Both the position numbers and the translations under genes were made by a program. Below are positions 62,793-64,000 of a DNA stretch of 64,000 bases, in pieces. The notes beneath the pieces were generated by a model. The model saw only the letters and a list, made by a program, of their open reading frames with translations. It was not told where the DNA came from and searched no databases. The stretch covers positions 124,001 through 188,000 of the forward strand of contig NZ_LQPE01000143.1 in the NCBI RefSeq assembly GCF_002101735.1, read 5' to 3'. Position 1 is the first letter of the stretch. Each line of letters opens with the position of its first letter. The stretch is from Mycobacterium kyorinense (GTDB lineage: Bacteria > Actinomycetota > Actinomycetes > Mycobacteriales > Mycobacteriaceae).

Positions 62793-63982
62793 CAGCGATT
62801 ACCTGCCCATCCGGCCCGCGGGTCGAAGCCGCTGGCCCGCTCGGCGGCGGCATAGGCCTCCAGTGCTTCCTTCGCGGCGCCGTCGAGATTCGGCGGAACG
62901 GCGACCTTGACGGTCACCAGCAGGTCGCCGTTGCCACCGCTGCGCTTGGCCACGCCGCGGCCGCGCACCCGCAGGGTGCGGCCGTCGGCGGTGCCCTTGG
63001 GTACCCGGACCCCCACCCGGCCGTCCAGCGTCGGCACCGAAAGCGTTGTGCCCAGCGCCAATTCGCTGAAGCTCACCGGGATGGTCACGGTCAGGTCGTC
63101 GCCGTCGCGTCCGAAAACCGGGTCCGGTCGCACGTGCACCGTGACGTACAAGTCACCCGACGGCGCGCCGCGCAGACCGGCCTCACCTTGACCGGCCAGC
63201 CGGATCCGCTGCCCGTCCTCGACACCCGGCGGGATCCGCACATTGATGGTGCGGGTCCGGGTGGTGACACCGGTGCCCTTGCACTCCGAGCAGGGGTGCT
63301 CGATGATCGACCCGCTGCCGCGGCAGTCGGTGCAAGGTTCGGAAAACCCGAAAGCGCCTTGGTTGCGGCTGATTACGCCCGAGCCGTTACAGGTGGGGCA
63401 CACCTTGGGGCTGGTACCCGGCCGGGCGCCGCTGCCATGGCAGTTGGTACACGGCGCCGGGCTGGTCAGCCGCAACGGCATCGCCACACCCTTGGTGGCC
63501 TCCACGAAGCTCAGCTCCGCTTCGGTCTCCAGGTCGTTGCCGCGCCGGGGCCGGCTGGGCCGGGGCGCCGACGCCCCGCGCCCGAACAAGCCGCCGAACA
63601 GGTCGCCGATATTGCTTCCGCCGGTGCGGCCCGCGGCGTCGAACAAGTCGCCCAGGTTGAACTCGACGCCGTCACCACCCATGCCGAAGCCGCCGAATCC
63701 ACCACCACCGCCGCCGCCGTTGAAGCGGCGGCCAAATCCGCCGCCGGCGAACAGCCGTCGGGTTTCGTCGTATTCCTTGCGCTTGGCCGGATCCGACAGC
63801 ACGCTGTTGGCCTCGGAGACGGCCTTGAACCGGTCCGCGGCGCGCGGGTTGTTCGGGTTACGGTCGGGATGCAATTCGGAGGCCAACTTGCGGTAGGCCC
63901 GTTTGATCTCGTCCTGGCTGGCGTCAGGGGAGACGCCCAGCTCCTTGTAGAAGTCTTTTTCGACCCATTCGCGTTGGGCCAT
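62792..63982 (-). CDS. dnaJ1: Chaperone DnaJ1
   Basis: A 396-residue Hsp40 of type A. J-domain at residues ~10-75 with the HPD motif in ELHPDRNPN, a Gly/Phe-rich stretch (GGGGFGRRFNGGGGGGGFGG), four zinc motifs (CTNCHGSG, CPTCNGSG, CTDCRGSG, CSECKGTG), and C-terminal substrate domains with VRGRGVAKR. It delivers unfolded clients to DnaK. The start is 18 nt from the window end, so grpE and dnaK should lie just beyond. It overlaps hspR by 1 nt. Confidence 0.98.
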   Translation of the reverse strand: MAQREWVEKDFYKELGVSPDASQDEIKRAYRKLASELHPDRNPNNPRAADRFKAVSEANSVLSDPAKRKEYDETRRLFAGGGFGRRFNGGGGGGGFGGFGMGGDGVEFNLGDLFDAAGRTGGSNIGDLFGGLFGRGASAPRPSRPRRGNDLETEAELSFVEATKGVAMPLRLTSPAPCTNCHGSGARPGTSPKVCPTCNGSGVISRNQGAFGFSEPCTDCRGSGSIIEHPCSECKGTGVTTRTRTINVRIPPGVEDGQRIRLAGQGEAGLRGAPSGDLYVTVHVRPDPVFGRDGDDLTVTIPVSFSELALGTTLSVPTLDGRVGVRVPKGTADGRTLRVRGRGVAKRSGGNGDLLVTVKVAVPPNLDGAAKEALEAYAAAERASGFDPRAGWAGNR

Positions 63983-64000
63983 TCCGCGTCACCCCCTCTC

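Overview
The window is a 64 kb chromosomal segment of a nontuberculous Mycobacterium; I cannot resolve the species from the sequence alone. The evidence is high GC, frequent GTG starts, F420-dependent glucose-6-phosphate dehydrogenase (fgd1), the glnX-glnH-pknG signalling operon, the mycolate-transport factor ttfA, and a gene order that follows the M. tuberculosis Rv0352-Rv0417 neighbourhood almost gene by gene, with accessory insertions. I saw no rRNA, tRNA, insertion sequence, prophage or CRISPR array.

Layout. 1-4.6 kb: thiamine block (thiO-thiS-thiG behind a TPP riboswitch, then an SGNH hydrolase and a truncated MEDS-domain regulator; thiE divergent; mutT3). 4.7-9.3 kb: glnX-glnH-pknG, an amino-acid sensing and kinase operon with overlapping genes. 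9.4-13.8 kb: accessory insertion with a DUF1800-DUF1501 pair convergent with a PknD-like protein whose kinase domain lacks both the VAIK lysine and the DFG aspartate, so it looks like a membrane pseudokinase with an NHL propeller. It is translationally coupled to ackA. 13.7-18.8 kb: fgd1-pta-ackA, with a divergent metallo-beta-lactamase-fold protein. 18.8-20.2 kb: hemophore-like secreted protein and a VapBC module. 20.2-24.5 kb: three tandem luciferase-like monooxygenases with a GNAT acetyltransferase and a DUF3054 protein. 24.6-29.1 kb: five-gene cluster resembling alicyclic (cyclohexanecarboxyl-CoA) ring degradation, whose BadI-like ring hydrolase carries a one-base frameshift. 29.1-36.8 kb: solitary KasA/KasB-type synthase, long cytochrome P450, YihY-family membrane protein, SDR and a large PLP decarboxylase.

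36.8-44.2 kb: ndhA, a secreted GH5-like hydrolase, metZ, rhodanese, purT, thioesterase, purA. 44.4-49.9 kb: Rv0358/Rv0359 homologues, a cation diffusion facilitator behind a perfect 10-4-10 operator-like palindrome, the DUF3151 and Rv0361 homologues, fba, DedA. 49.9-58.8 kb (minus strand): fused ScoA-ScoB CoA transferase, GH76, SpoU methyltransferase, lipoprotein, pyrE-family PRTase, SDR, ttfA, clpB. 58.9-62.3 kb (plus strand): NTF2-like protein, GAP-family membrane protein, type II flavohemoglobin, aldose epimerase. 62.4-64 kb: hspR and dnaJ1, the tail of the dnaK operon.

Regulation that can be read directly: the TPP riboswitch before thiO, a HAIR (HspR) operator overlapping a SigH/SigE-like promoter before clpB (with hspR itself in the window), the CDF operator, a VapB operator, and several 45-60 nt palindromes lying just 3' of genes. 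Two of these palindromes (44.3 and 49.9 kb) are clearly the same repeat family. The block from the Rv0356c homologue to the Rv0385 homologue is inverted relative to its flanks when compared with my recollection of the H37Rv order.
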